A DNA stretch of 64,000 nucleotides, taken from an uncultured Lachnospiraceae bacterium (GTDB lineage: Bacteria; Bacillota; Clostridia; Lachnospirales; Lachnospiraceae). The notes below the pieces were generated by a model that was given only the letters and a program-made list of their open reading frames with translations, was not told where the DNA came from and made no database searches. The stretch is taken from NCBI GenBank assembly GCA_910587635.1, contig CAJUNB010000015.1, forward strand, positions 1 through 64,000. Direction: 5' to 3'. Positions within the stretch are counted from its first letter, which is position 1. Every line of letters begins with the position of its first letter. This document shows positions 41,238 through 51,259 of the stretch, in pieces. Made by a program: the position numbers and the translations under genes.

Positions 41238-42746
41238 TCATCCATCCAGTCCCGAACTTGCCCGCATGATTTTCTCCTGGGTCAGTTCCTCACGGGTAAA
41301 CTCTTTTTTCAGCTCCCCTTCGCACATCACTAGCACCCGGTCACACATACCGATGATCTCCGGCATCTCTGAAGATACCATAATTATGCTGAGCCCTTTT
41401 CCTGCAAGCATATCCATCAACCGATAGATCTCTGCCTTTGCTCCGATATCGATACCCCGCGTCGGTTCATCCACAATGAGCACTTCCGGGTTTGTGGCAA
41501 TCCACTTGGCAATGATTGCCTTTTGCTGATTGCCCCCGCTGAAATTCCTCGCCGTTTTATCTGGCTCTGCCGGCCTGATATCCAACTGTCCGAAATAGTT
41601 ATCCAGAAAGGTGTGTTTTAACTTCCTTCGGAAAATCCCCTGCCTGCTCACTTTCTTTTCGTTGGCAAGTATCATGTTGTCTCCGATACTTCTATCCAGC
41701 AAAAGTCCCTCTTCTTTTCGGTTTTCTGGGATAAAGGCTATTCCCTTTTTCATGGCATCCACAGGAGAAGAAAGCCTGATCTCCTTTCCATCCATCCAGA
41801 TAGTACCCTCATCCTGACAAATGGCCCCAAATATCGTCTTGACTACTTCCGTCCTGCCCGCTCCCACGAGACCGGTTATACCAAGGATCTCTCCTTTTCT
41901 GAGACCGAAAGAGATATTCCGGTACATTCCTTTTTTCGTCAGGCCGCTGACCCGCAGTATCTCTTTTTCTTCCGGTGTATATGACTTGTCAGGATAATAC
42001 TGTTCCAGGCTCCGTCCCACCATCAGTCTCACCAGTTCTTCCTTCTCCACCTGATGCCTCCCGTTATCCAGCGTCTCTATATATTTTCCGTCCCGCAGTA
42101 CGGTAATTTTATCCGATAGTTCCAATACCTCTTCCAGACGATGAGAAATATAGATAATACCCACACCCTGCTCTTTCAGCCTGTGTATCATTGTAAACAG
42201 TTTCCGGCTTTCTTTTTCTGTCAACACTGCCGTCGGCTCGTCCAGCACAAGTATTCTGGAACGGTTGAACAGCGCTTTGGCGATCTCCACCATCTGTTGC
42301 TGCGCCACACTCAGCGCGGAGACGCTTCTGCTGCAGTCCACCATCTCAAAGCCCAGCTGTTCCATAAATTCATTGGCCGCCTTTACCATCTGTTTTCTGT
42401 TCAATACGCCTCTGGATGTATGCAGTTCCTTGCCGAGATAAATATTCTCCGCAATACTCAATGTGGGCACCAGATTGAATTCCTGATAGATAATCCCCAC
42501 ACCGGCTGTCAGAGCGTCCTTCGCCTTTGTAAATTGCTGCCGACGGCCTTCGATACAGATCTCTCCTTCTTCCTGGAAATAGACACCTCCCAGTATTTTC
42601 ATCAGTGTGGATTTCCCCGCCCCGTTTTCTCCGATGAGAGCATGGATAGTTCCCGCTTCCAGGGTAAAACTCACATCCTGTAACACACGGTTCCCTGTGA
42701 ATATTTTCGTAATATGACTCATAGAGAGAAGCACATTCTGTTCCAT
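41238..42746 (-). CDS. Sugar ABC transporter ATP-binding protein (RbsA/MglA type)
   Basis: 502 residues with two fused ATPase domains. First: GENGAGKST (Walker A), SVAQQQMVEIAKAL (signature), LDEPTAVL (Walker B). Second: degenerate Walker A GLVGAGRTEV, FSGGNQQKAIIAKW and VDEPTRGIDIG. That double layout is typical of CUT2 importers for pentoses and galactose. Lies 20 bp after the permease gene. AGAGGAGG precedes the ATG. Confidence 0.95.
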   Translation of the reverse strand: MEQNVLLSMSHITKIFTGNRVLQDVSFTLEAGTIHALIGENGAGKSTLMKILGGVYFQEEGEICIEGRRQQFTKAKDALTAGVGIIYQEFNLVPTLSIAENIYLGKELHTSRGVLNRKQMVKAANEFMEQLGFEMVDCSRSVSALSVAQQQMVEIAKALFNRSRILVLDEPTAVLTEKESRKLFTMIHRLKEQGVGIIYISHRLEEVLELSDKITVLRDGKYIETLDNGRHQVEKEELVRLMVGRSLEQYYPDKSYTPEEKEILRVSGLTKKGMYRNISFGLRKGEILGITGLVGAGRTEVVKTIFGAICQDEGTIWMDGKEIRLSSPVDAMKKGIAFIPENRKEEGLLLDRSIGDNMILANEKKVSRQGIFRRKLKHTFLDNYFGQLDIRPAEPDKTARNFSGGNQQKAIIAKWIATNPEVLIVDEPTRGIDIGAKAEIYRLMDMLAGKGLSIIMVSSEMPEIIGMCDRVLVMCEGELKKEFTREELTQEKIMRASSGLDG

Positions 42747-42765
42747 GTCGATTCCTCCTCTTTTG

Positions 42766-43734
42766 TCAGTCTTTTTTCATTCTGCCAAAGCCGTCCAAAG
42801 CACACACGAGAATAATCACTACACCGATTGCCACCGTCTGCCAGTACATATTGACCTGTAAAAGAACGAGGCCATTGCGGATCAGTATCATCAAAAGTGC
42901 TCCCAGCACTGTACCCATAACTGTTCCCGAGCCGCCTGCCAGACTCGTACCGCCCACGATAACTGCTGCAATGGAATCCATATCATAAGTACCCGCCGCA
43001 TTGGGATTGCCGCCATTGAGTCGTCCTGTCACAATGATTCCCGCGATACCGCAGAGCAGACCGGCCAGCGTATAGATCATTACCCTCACCTTCCTGGCAT
43101 TGATGCCGGAAAGCACTGCCGCTTCCTCATTTCCTCCCACTGCCTTGACATGATTACCAAATATGGTCTGATTCAGTACAAATCCCATAATCCCCGCCAC
43201 AATAGGGATAAAAAGTACCATCACCGGAATTTTACCGATCGTTCCCTGTCCCAGTGAAATAATAAAAGGTTCTGTCAACGATACGATATATCCTTTGGAC
43301 ATAACGAGAATGATTCCCTTTACGATATTTGACATACCCAATGTAATAATAAAGGGGGGCAGCTTCAAAGATGTGATGAGCAGTCCGTTGGCTGCGCCCA
43401 CCAGCACACTGGACAGGATACCCAGACAGATTGCCACCGGCACCGGTACGGCAAACGTCAACATATAAGCCAGTATCATGCTGGACAGCGTCATGGAGTA
43501 GCCGACAGACAGATCGATACCGCCGGAAGTGATAATAAAGGTCTGTCCTACGGCAATAATTGTAACAAGGGTAGTCTGTTTTAAAATATTGAATATGTTA
43601 TCTACACTCAGAAATCCTTCTGCCACAAAAGAGAGTATTACCCCCATCAGACAGAGAATCAGCAGCAGGCCGCTTTCTCTGTGATTGCTCAGCAGACCGG
43701 CCAGCCTGTTAGTTTGTTTCGCCTCTGTTTTCAT
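42766..43734 (-). CDS. Sugar ABC transporter permease (RbsC type)
   Basis: 322 residues with about eight to ten hydrophobic segments and the CUT2 permease motif region 'NQTIFGNHVKAVGGNEEAAVLSGI' preceding the coupling loop. 'GGIDLSVGYSMTLSSMILA' near residue 70 is highly characteristic. It forms the channel with the ATPase and receives sugar from the binding protein encoded 67 bp upstream. Confidence 0.95.
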   Translation of the reverse strand: MKTEAKQTNRLAGLLSNHRESGLLLILCLMGVILSFVAEGFLSVDNIFNILKQTTLVTIIAVGQTFIITSGGIDLSVGYSMTLSSMILAYMLTFAVPVPVAICLGILSSVLVGAANGLLITSLKLPPFIITLGMSNIVKGIILVMSKGYIVSLTEPFIISLGQGTIGKIPVMVLFIPIVAGIMGFVLNQTIFGNHVKAVGGNEEAAVLSGINARKVRVMIYTLAGLLCGIAGIIVTGRLNGGNPNAAGTYDMDSIAAVIVGGTSLAGGSGTVMGTVLGALLMILIRNGLVLLQVNMYWQTVAIGVVIILVCALDGFGRMKKD

Positions 43735-43800
43735 CCTCTTACTCCTGTCAAAAAATCAGGGCGGCATCCCACTGCTCTACCGCCCGTTTTCTGTCATATA

Positions 43801-44850
43801 TTAATAATTGTCATTTACATTGTCCGCATTTACGATTACATAACCGGTATCTGTATTTTCAGGGATTTCCTTACCCTGACTCAGTTCATACAATTTTTCC
43901 ACAATATTGACGCCCCAGTTGTACTGTCCCTGAGTAATTGTCGTATGAATCTGTCCGTCCTTTACCCCATTGATAACCGGTTCCAGATCATCAAAGGTAA
44001 TCAGGACCTTATCCTCCTTTGTCCAGCCATGTGACTTGAATGCTGTCACACCGTTTTCTCCGGCAGCATCGATAATAATCAATGCATCGAAATCAGGAAC
44101 TGCCGTAATCATATTTTCGATATCGGAAAGCGCTTTGGATACGTCTCCGCCGCTGGCTGTCGTCTGTACGATCTCAATATCGGGATATTTCTCATCCAGA
44201 ACGGCCTGTACACCGTCAATACGCTGGATCAGCCCTGCCTGAGATACAACACCTGTTTCACAGATGACTTTTCCTTTTCCGCCCAGAGCTTCTCCGAGCA
44301 CCTCTCCCATGGCTTCCCCTGCTTTATAGTTATCAGTGCCGATGTAGCCTGCCCGCTTGGAATCCGGTGCATCTGTATCAAAGCTGACTACCGGAATACC
44401 GGCGTCTACGGCCTTATCGATATAAGGCGTCAATGCATCGGAGTCACAGGCGCCAATGGCAATTCCATCCACCTTTTTCGTAATCAGGTCTTCCATAATC
44501 TGAATCTGCGCGGACACATCGCCGTTCATAGGTCCTTCACAGATGATGTCTGCCTCAATTCCCATCTCCGCCAGCTTGTCCTTTGCCCCTACTTCAATGG
44601 GGTCAAAGAAAGGGTGAATGTTGGGAATGACAATTGCAAAGGTGAGTTTTTCCCCTGCCTGTGCCGGCTCTGACGTTTCTTCCTGTGATGCTTCGTCCGC
44701 CGACTGTCCTTCTCCCGTCGCTTCCGCCACTTCCTCCTGCGCCGCCTCTTCCGGTGATGCAGCAGCTTCTTCTTTTTCTCCGCAGCCTGTCGCTCCCAGT
44801 ACCAGGGCACATGTCATTAGAGCGGCAAGCCATATCTTATGCTTTTTCAT
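43801..44850 (-). CDS. Sugar ABC transporter binding lipoprotein (RbsB type)
   Basis: 349 residues with a lipoprotein signal (lipobox LGATGC, Cys near residue 23), a Glu/Ala-rich linker (about 26-65), then a periplasmic-binding fold: 'IPNIHPFFDPIEVGAKDKL', 'GIAIGACDSDAL', 'YIGTDNYKAGEAMGEVLGE'. Sugar identity is not readable. AAGGAGG precedes the ATG. Two 11-bp direct repeats at the promoter and the YesN/YesM-type pair upstream suggest sugar-responsive activation. Confidence 0.94.
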   Translation of the reverse strand: MKKHKIWLAALMTCALVLGATGCGEKEEAAASPEEAAQEEVAEATGEGQSADEASQEETSEPAQAGEKLTFAIVIPNIHPFFDPIEVGAKDKLAEMGIEADIICEGPMNGDVSAQIQIMEDLITKKVDGIAIGACDSDALTPYIDKAVDAGIPVVSFDTDAPDSKRAGYIGTDNYKAGEAMGEVLGEALGGKGKVICETGVVSQAGLIQRIDGVQAVLDEKYPDIEIVQTTASGGDVSKALSDIENMITAVPDFDALIIIDAAGENGVTAFKSHGWTKEDKVLITFDDLEPVINGVKDGQIHTTITQGQYNWGVNIVEKLYELSQGKEIPENTDTGYVIVNADNVNDNY

Positions 44851-44894
44851 TTGAAATTCCTCCTTATGTATTGATTGTTCTCTTTTTTATATTT

Positions 44895-44942
44895 ATTGTA
44901 AACTCTACGAACAAAAAAACTATGGAAATAAACTGGAAATAT
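44895..44942 (-). promoter_or_regulatory. Promoter of sugar ABC operon with direct repeats
   Basis: TACAAT (44900-44895) as -10 without a good -35. In its place stand two direct repeats ATATTTCCAGT and TTATTTCCATA (44942-44921), and a third ATTTCCATG further upstream inside the terminator region. This fits an activator such as the AraC-type response regulator encoded next door. Confidence 0.6.
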
Positions 44943-44962
44943 CTTGAATCTTTCACCAAAAC

Positions 44963-45016
44963 AAAAAAAGAACATGGAAATTTCAACGAAATAGCTTAAA
45001 ATTTTCATGTTCTTTT
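44963..45016 (-). terminator. Terminator after the YesN-type regulator
   Basis: AAAGAACATG and CATGTTCTTT arms with additional AAATTT/AAATTT pairing and T-rich ends on both strands. It separates the regulator gene from the sugar operon. Confidence 0.8.
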
Positions 45017-45039
45017 TCTGTTTTTCTTTGTCCCTGATA

Positions 45040-46167
45040 TTATCCGTTTCTGTATTCCCGGGGCGTCATGCCACATATTTTTTTGAATACAACGCTAAAA
45101 TAGTTTGGATCATTGAAGCCTACCTTCTCGGCAATCTGCGCACCAGACAGATCTGTCGTCCGCAGCAGTTCTTTGGCATAGTCCACTCTTACATTTGTCA
45201 GATATTTGATAAAGTTCACGCCCATTCTCTGCTTGAAAATATAACTGAAATGATTGGAACTCAATCCCACATGGGCCGCCACTGCATGAAGCGTCAGATT
45301 TGTATCATCCAAATGGGATCGGATATATTCCTTCGCCATAGTGACTGCCCCTCTTCCCGAATCCACCATTCCGATCCGATACACGACCACCGTCTCTATG
45401 AGCTGCCTGCTCTTTTGCATCACCGTCTCTTCCCGCACAAACTGCCGGATAAACCCATCCACATCCTGAAACTCCTTCAGCACAGTCAGGGAATCTCCGC
45501 CCAAATCCCGTACCACCTGCGTACAGGCAGTGAGCATCTGTATGGCCTGCCAGGACGCATATACATAGGATGTCTGCTCCCTTTCCTTGCCCCGTTTTAT
45601 ATAATGCTCCAAAAATCCGTCTATTTCTTCCGGCATTCCATGTTTTAAAAAGGCAATGAGTTCTGTCTCATAGTGAATCTCCTCTTCCAGATCTTTTGCA
45701 TTCATCTCCGTAGAAGGCTGTGGCACTGCATTGGCCTCGTAGTGCTTAATCTTATCGAACAGATTTTCCATGATATAGCTGGCTTTGAGTTCCTCATCCA
45801 GCTTTTCCTTCAGGCCAAGCAGCGTACTCACCAGCTTGGCCGGTGTCACCGGCTTTAGCAAATACTCACTTACGCCATAGCGAATGGCCTCCTGTGCATA
45901 CTGAAACTCCATATAACCACTTAAAATAATGATTTTCACGCTCGGATACAATGTCCGCAGTATCCGACTCAGTTCAATACCGTCCATAAATGGCATACGG
46001 ATATCAGTTATGACGATCTCACATCCTGTCTCACGAATGATCTCCAACGCCTGCTCTCCGTTCGCCGCCTCTCCTATAAATAAAAATCCATAGGTACTCC
46101 AATCAACACATTTCCGTATGCTGTCTCTCACTGTTTTCTCGTCTTCCACCAATATGACTTTATACAT
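45040..46167 (-). CDS. YesN-type response regulator (AraC output)
   Basis: 375 residues: receiver domain with Asp in IVITDIRMPFMDG near residue 55 and KPVTPAKLV, a helical middle, and a C-terminal AraC double helix-turn-helix 'LTLHAVAAHVGLSSNHFSYIFKQRMG' and 'QIAEKVGFNDPNYFSVVFKKICG'. ATG 46167 lies within the kinase's last codons (8-bp overlap). Such pairs act on sugar ABC operons; this one is directly downstream. Confidence 0.93.
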   Translation of the reverse strand: MYKVILVEDEKTVRDSIRKCVDWSTYGFLFIGEAANGEQALEIIRETGCEIVITDIRMPFMDGIELSRILRTLYPSVKIIILSGYMEFQYAQEAIRYGVSEYLLKPVTPAKLVSTLLGLKEKLDEELKASYIMENLFDKIKHYEANAVPQPSTEMNAKDLEEEIHYETELIAFLKHGMPEEIDGFLEHYIKRGKEREQTSYVYASWQAIQMLTACTQVVRDLGGDSLTVLKEFQDVDGFIRQFVREETVMQKSRQLIETVVVYRIGMVDSGRGAVTMAKEYIRSHLDDTNLTLHAVAAHVGLSSNHFSYIFKQRMGVNFIKYLTNVRVDYAKELLRTTDLSGAQIAEKVGFNDPNYFSVVFKKICGMTPREYRNG

Positions 46168-47938
46168 GACTGCTGCCCTCTGCATGTTTCTTCAGTTTGA
46201 TTGTAACTTTTGTCCCGCTATCCCGTTCGCTCCAGATGGTAAGTCCGCAGTCCTCACCATAGTACAGACGTATCCGGCGGTTTACATTATAGATACCAAA
46301 TCCATTTTCATGATCGGTATATGGAAGCACATTTTCCCGTATTTTCTGCTGTAAGTCCTCCAGTATTGCCGGCTCCATGCCACAGCCTGTATCCGCCACC
46401 TCAAACAGAAGATATCCGTTCTCTTCCTTCCCGGCTATCGTAATTTTTCCGCCATTTTCCCTGTTCTTGATCCCATGGTAAAGCGCATTTTCCACAATCG
46501 GCTGCAGCAGCATTTTCAGCATGAAATACTGACAGATATCCGGTTCCATACAAATTTCAAATGACAGCAAATCACTGTATCTGCACTGCTGAATGGACAG
46601 ATAGCTCTCCACATGTTCTATTTCTTTCTCCACCGAAATCCATTCCACACCTTTGCTAAGCCCTGTTTTGAAAAAGATTGCAAGTTTATCTACCACTTCG
46701 ATGACCTGGTCATTTTCCTCGGAAGCCGCCAGCCAAATGACAAGTTCCAATGTATTGTACAGAAAATGAGGATTGATCTGTGCCTGCAGCGCCTTCAGTT
46801 CCGCTTTCTGCAGATTTCTCTGTTCTTCGATATTCTCTTCCATCAATACTTTGATATGAGAAAGCATCCTGTTATATTGTCGCTGCAAAATGGAAATTTC
46901 ATCCTTGCTCGTTACCATAACCGTCGCATCCATATCTCCCTGCTCCGCCAGCAGCATCTTCTCTTTCAGTTCGGTAATCGGATCGGTTATTCTTCTGGAT
47001 AAATAATAATACAACGCCCCCAAAAAGACCAGTGTCAACAAAATAGCCACCAGAAACAACACACCAAGTTTATAGACTGGCGTCATCAATTCCCGCAGAG
47101 GAACATGTCCTACAATACGCCATCCCGTATTGGCTATGCTGTCATATACAATCAGCTCTGTATTTCCGCCCGCCTTTTCCTGATAACTGCCCGCTTCATT
47201 TACAAAGACCTCTTCCCGCAAGTTTATTCCTTCGGTTTCTCTGCTCCCCTCTTCCGAAAACATCTCTCTTCCATCCTTGTCATACAGAGAGAAATACCCT
47301 GTTTCTCCCAACACTTCATCCATATAGACAGACTGTACTGCATGGGCTTTCATCTCTATGGCAATAATGCCAATTGTCTTATTCGTCCATGTCTGCCGTA
47401 TTTTCTGTCCGATGACAAAACAGTCTTCCTCCTCCCAGCCCATCTCTCTGCTGCTCAGAACAAGCAGTTCATTTTCATGATTCAGAATCATATCATATAT
47501 GTACTGGCTCTTTTCATGCCGTTCAATCTGATAGATCCCCCTCTTTTCATTGAAGCATACCCCATCATTGCCAAGGATATAGAAATTCTGGATATCTTCA
47601 CTGAAAACAGCGGACTCCCGGTACAGCTTCATCATAACAATCAGCTCCATCGTTGTCTCATGCCGGTTCCCTTCGTCATAGAGAAAGCCTGATACACTGG
47701 AACTGTTGCCGATCATCAGTATCCTGCTTGTCTCCTCCAGAATCATGGACGTATTGCGACTGATCTGATTGGCCAGCGCCCCGGAATAGTCCACCGTACT
47801 GGAGAGCATCTGATTATACACTCCCGTATAACAAAAACTCCCCAGCATAACACTGGATGCCAGGGAGAATATGAAGAAAATAAGCAATATCTTTCCTCTG
47901 AAACTATTAAAAAAACACTTCCATTTTTCATTTATCAT
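46160..47938 (-). CDS. YesM-type sensor histidine kinase
   Basis: 592 residues: TM1 (about 14-35), a large extracellular sensor domain to about 285, TM2 (about 288-310), HAMP, then His_kinase with 'KALQAQINPHFLYNTLELVIWL' (phospho-acceptor His) near residue 388 and a HATPase ending 'DHENGFGIYNVNRRIRLYYG'. ATG follows GGGAGCGGG. It is 15 bp after the siroheme reductase gene. Confidence 0.92.
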   Translation of the reverse strand: MINEKWKCFFNSFRGKILLIFFIFSLASSVMLGSFCYTGVYNQMLSSTVDYSGALANQISRNTSMILEETSRILMIGNSSSVSGFLYDEGNRHETTMELIVMMKLYRESAVFSEDIQNFYILGNDGVCFNEKRGIYQIERHEKSQYIYDMILNHENELLVLSSREMGWEEEDCFVIGQKIRQTWTNKTIGIIAIEMKAHAVQSVYMDEVLGETGYFSLYDKDGREMFSEEGSRETEGINLREEVFVNEAGSYQEKAGGNTELIVYDSIANTGWRIVGHVPLRELMTPVYKLGVLFLVAILLTLVFLGALYYYLSRRITDPITELKEKMLLAEQGDMDATVMVTSKDEISILQRQYNRMLSHIKVLMEENIEEQRNLQKAELKALQAQINPHFLYNTLELVIWLAASEENDQVIEVVDKLAIFFKTGLSKGVEWISVEKEIEHVESYLSIQQCRYSDLLSFEICMEPDICQYFMLKMLLQPIVENALYHGIKNRENGGKITIAGKEENGYLLFEVADTGCGMEPAILEDLQQKIRENVLPYTDHENGFGIYNVNRRIRLYYGEDCGLTIWSERDSGTKVTIKLKKHAEGSSHV

Positions 47939-47953
47939 CTGCCCGCTCCCGTT

Positions 47954-49489
47954 TTATGAATACTCCTGAGCGATTTCCTTCAGTCTGCCAGGATATTCCC
48001 GCCGGAACTGTTCGTATGTCATGCCCTTTCCTGCGACTTCCCTTCCCAGTGCTACGAGGAACCGGGGAATATCTTCTTCCAGTATAACGGCCACGTCCGT
48101 TCCGAACTGTTCTTCTCCATACTGATCACTGCCGTTTTCATACAACGTGAAAGCAAATTTAGGCCCATCCGGTGTAGGCTTTTTACCGCCTCGAAAGCTC
48201 AAAACACCGATCTGATATGCCGAACAGGAAGAAGGACAGCCGGAAATATGGATTTTCGGCAATACCCCATCCGGGAAGTTCTCTTTTTTCACCTGTTCCA
48301 GGCAGGCCAGGAGAAGCTCCTGAGACTTGCCGATTCCCACCTGACAGGTAGAGGCTCCGATACAGGCAAGAGACCGGTCGAACATCGTCCGGGCACCGTC
48401 TCCTGTGATAATCAGCACCTTTTCCGCTTCCTGAGCTGTCAGATTGATAATATACATACCGTGCTCCGGTGTAATACGTACTTTTACCTCATCCATATCT
48501 TTGATGACATCATACAGTCTGACAAAAAATGCCGGTTCCGGGTTCCCGCCGTAAGGATGATAGTACACGGCATGCAGCCCCGGTTGTTTCTGCTTTATCA
48601 CACGGACATCACTGATTTCACCCTCTCCGGTCTTTTCGACGCTATCCGTTCTCACATCCACATCCAGACCACCCCGAGCCAGATTTTGCTCCAGTTTTTC
48701 TGTAAATATTCTCTGGATTCCTTCCATCCCCAGAGTATTTTGCAAAAACCGGCTTCTGGAAGCTCCCCGTTTCTCATATTCTCCATATTCTGTGAACATG
48801 TCCACCATAGCTTTCACATAATAAAGCACCTTGGATGGCTCCACCTTCTCTGCAACTTTTACTCCCATTTTGGGCTGAGGCCCAAGTCCTCCTGCCACAT
48901 AGACAATAAAGGTACCGTCTCTGTCAGCCACAAATCCCATATCCCGAAATGTGGCATGAGTGTCATTTTTAATCCCGTTTTCAAAGCTGATCTTCAGCTT
49001 TCTTGGGAGCTTTACCTGATGAATGAGCCCGAGCACATAGTCCGTCGTCTCTTCCGCATAGGGCAATACATCAAAACATTCTTCCCTCTCCACTCCCGAC
49101 AGAGGAGAACACATGACATTTCTGGGAAAGTCACCGCCGCCCCCTCGTGTCACGATGCCATAGTCAAATGCCTCTTCCATCAGAGTACAGACATCGTCTT
49201 CATGCAGGTCATGGAACTGAAGACTCTGACATGTCGTCAGATGTACTCTGTCAATCTGATATTTCTGTATACTGTCTATGATAAAACGCAGTTCTTCTTT
49301 CCTGATTTCTCCCCCGGTAAGACGCAGACGCAGCATACTGCGCTGGCCGCCCCGCTGGGCATAGCTGCCGAATCCCCCGGAAATCGATTTATATTCCGGT
49401 ACCGTCAATTCTCCTCTATAGAATTTCCGTGTCATTTCGTGGAACTGTTTCAGATCGCCCCGCAGTTCCTTCACATGATCCTTTTTCAT
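47954..49489 (-). CDS. Nitrite/sulfite reductase hemoprotein
   Basis: 511 residues. Two ferredoxin-like half-domains and the siroheme-4Fe4S ligands: CIGASTC (C-x5-C) near residue 383 and SGCPSSC (C-x3-C) near 424. It reduces sulfite or nitrite by six electrons. The family is that of NirA/Sir-type enzymes; which substrate is used cannot be read. cysK and metY elsewhere in the window would use sulfide, but the genes are far apart. It lies 9 bp after an ABC exporter and 15 bp before the YesM-type kinase gene, an odd neighbourhood. Confidence 0.9.
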   Translation of the reverse strand: MKKDHVKELRGDLKQFHEMTRKFYRGELTVPEYKSISGGFGSYAQRGGQRSMLRLRLTGGEIRKEELRFIIDSIQKYQIDRVHLTTCQSLQFHDLHEDDVCTLMEEAFDYGIVTRGGGGDFPRNVMCSPLSGVEREECFDVLPYAEETTDYVLGLIHQVKLPRKLKISFENGIKNDTHATFRDMGFVADRDGTFIVYVAGGLGPQPKMGVKVAEKVEPSKVLYYVKAMVDMFTEYGEYEKRGASRSRFLQNTLGMEGIQRIFTEKLEQNLARGGLDVDVRTDSVEKTGEGEISDVRVIKQKQPGLHAVYYHPYGGNPEPAFFVRLYDVIKDMDEVKVRITPEHGMYIINLTAQEAEKVLIITGDGARTMFDRSLACIGASTCQVGIGKSQELLLACLEQVKKENFPDGVLPKIHISGCPSSCSAYQIGVLSFRGGKKPTPDGPKFAFTLYENGSDQYGEEQFGTDVAVILEEDIPRFLVALGREVAGKGMTYEQFRREYPGRLKEIAQEYS

Positions 49490-49498
49490 TCTCGTCCT

Positions 49499-51259
49499 CT
49501 ACTTCCATTCATTTGCCATTTGATAAAAATGATAATAGATCCCTTTCTGTGCCATCAGCCTGTCGTGGTTGCCTTCTTCCACAATCCCTTCCTCTGTCAG
49601 TACCATGATTCTGTCAGAATTTCTGATACTGGAAAGCCTGTGGGCTATCGTAAGAGTAGTACGTCCTTTCGCCAGCTCATCCAGAGACCTGGCTACTGCA
49701 TATTCGCTCTCATTGTCCAGTGCGGAAGTCGCCTCATCCAGAATGATAACAGGCGGATTTTTCAAAAATACTCTGGCAATGCTGATACGCTGCTTCTGTC
49801 CGCCGGACAGCTTCACACCCCGCTCGCCTACATAAGTATCATACCCGTTTTTCAACGCTTTTATGAATTCATCGGCCCCCGCCCGCCTGGCAGCTTCCAT
49901 GACTTCTTCCCTGGAAGCATCCGGCCTGCCATAGGCAATGTTTTCATACACAGTGCCGGAAAACAGGTAGACATCCTGCTGTACCACACCGATACTTCGG
50001 CGCAGACTCTTTAACGTAAAATCTTTGATGTTACAGCCATCCAGATAAATATTGCCTTCTGTCACATCATAAAACCGGGGAATCAGGTTGCACAGCGTCG
50101 TCTTGCCGCCGCCCGAAGGTCCCACGATGGCCACCCGCTCTCCCGCCCTGATCTCCAGGTTCAGATTGTGAAAAACTTCGTTGTGGTCGTCGGGATATTC
50201 AAAGCTCACATTCTGAAAACTGATATTGCCGGACAGGTTCTGTAATGGAACCGCTCCCGGCTCATCGAATATTTCGATATCCGCATCCATGATCTGCAGG
50301 AAACGTTCAATACCTGTCATTCCCCGCTGAAACTGCTCCGTAAACTCGATAATACGCCGGATTGTGGCAAGGAGTGTCGTCACATACAGCACATAAGCCA
50401 CCATATCTCCGGGCAGGATACGCCCGTCCATCAGAAAGAATCCTCCTCCGATCATAACGGCCAGATACATCAGTCCGTCAAAAATCCGGGTGGACGTACT
50501 GAAATATCCCATGATCTTATATGTCTCTTTTTTTATTCCCAGAAACGCCTGATTCCCTGCCTCAAATTTCTCGTTTTCCATCTCTTCATTGGCAAACGCT
50601 TTCACGACTTTCTGTCCAAGAAGACTGTCTTCAATCCGGGCATTCAGTTCCCCGATCTGGTTACGCTGTCTGGCAAATGTATTTTTGACATATCGGTTGA
50701 TTTTCATACAGACAAATGTCATAAGAGGCACGAACAGAAATACGATGATCGTCAGGAGCAGATTGATTTTCGATAAAATAAAAAAAGAAATCAGTATTTT
50801 CAGCCCGGCAATAAAAAACTCCTCCGGGCAGTGATGGGCAAACTCCGTGACATCGAACAGGTCATTGGTGATCCGTCCCATGATCTGCCCCACCTTCGTA
50901 TTGTTAAAATACGTATTGGATAGTTTCTGCAAATGAGCATAGGCATCTCTGCGCATATCCGTCTCAATCTTTGCTCCCATGACGTGCCCGATGTTCGCCA
51001 TATAATAATTGGCAATGGCATCCACCACCCGCAGCAGAAAATAGAGGGCTGCAAAGCCAAGTATCATCTGTGCTGATAAAAGCGCCACATCTGTCAGCGC
51101 CGTATTTGTAATTTTCCGTATGAAAAGAGGCAGCACGATCTCACATACCGTGGTCAGTGCTGCACAGAAAAGATCCAGACAGAGTGTTCCTCTGTATGGC
51201 CTGAAATAAGAAAGGAAACGGATTCCCAGTTCCTTTGATGTATAGGTTTTCTCATTCAT
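49499..51259 (-). CDS. ABC exporter (fused membrane and ATPase domains)
   Basis: 586 residues: six transmembrane segments in the first 310 residues and an ATPase domain with GPSGGGKTTL (Walker A), LSGGQKQRISIARV (signature) and ILDEATSALD (Walker B). MsbA/LmrA-like half transporter that would work as a homodimer. Substrate unknown. The start overlaps the SH3-protein gene by 8 bp, so both are cotranscribed. Confidence 0.93.
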   Translation of the reverse strand: MNEKTYTSKELGIRFLSYFRPYRGTLCLDLFCAALTTVCEIVLPLFIRKITNTALTDVALLSAQMILGFAALYFLLRVVDAIANYYMANIGHVMGAKIETDMRRDAYAHLQKLSNTYFNNTKVGQIMGRITNDLFDVTEFAHHCPEEFFIAGLKILISFFILSKINLLLTIIVFLFVPLMTFVCMKINRYVKNTFARQRNQIGELNARIEDSLLGQKVVKAFANEEMENEKFEAGNQAFLGIKKETYKIMGYFSTSTRIFDGLMYLAVMIGGGFFLMDGRILPGDMVAYVLYVTTLLATIRRIIEFTEQFQRGMTGIERFLQIMDADIEIFDEPGAVPLQNLSGNISFQNVSFEYPDDHNEVFHNLNLEIRAGERVAIVGPSGGGKTTLCNLIPRFYDVTEGNIYLDGCNIKDFTLKSLRRSIGVVQQDVYLFSGTVYENIAYGRPDASREEVMEAARRAGADEFIKALKNGYDTYVGERGVKLSGGQKQRISIARVFLKNPPVIILDEATSALDNESEYAVARSLDELAKGRTTLTIAHRLSSIRNSDRIMVLTEEGIVEEGNHDRLMAQKGIYYHFYQMANEWK

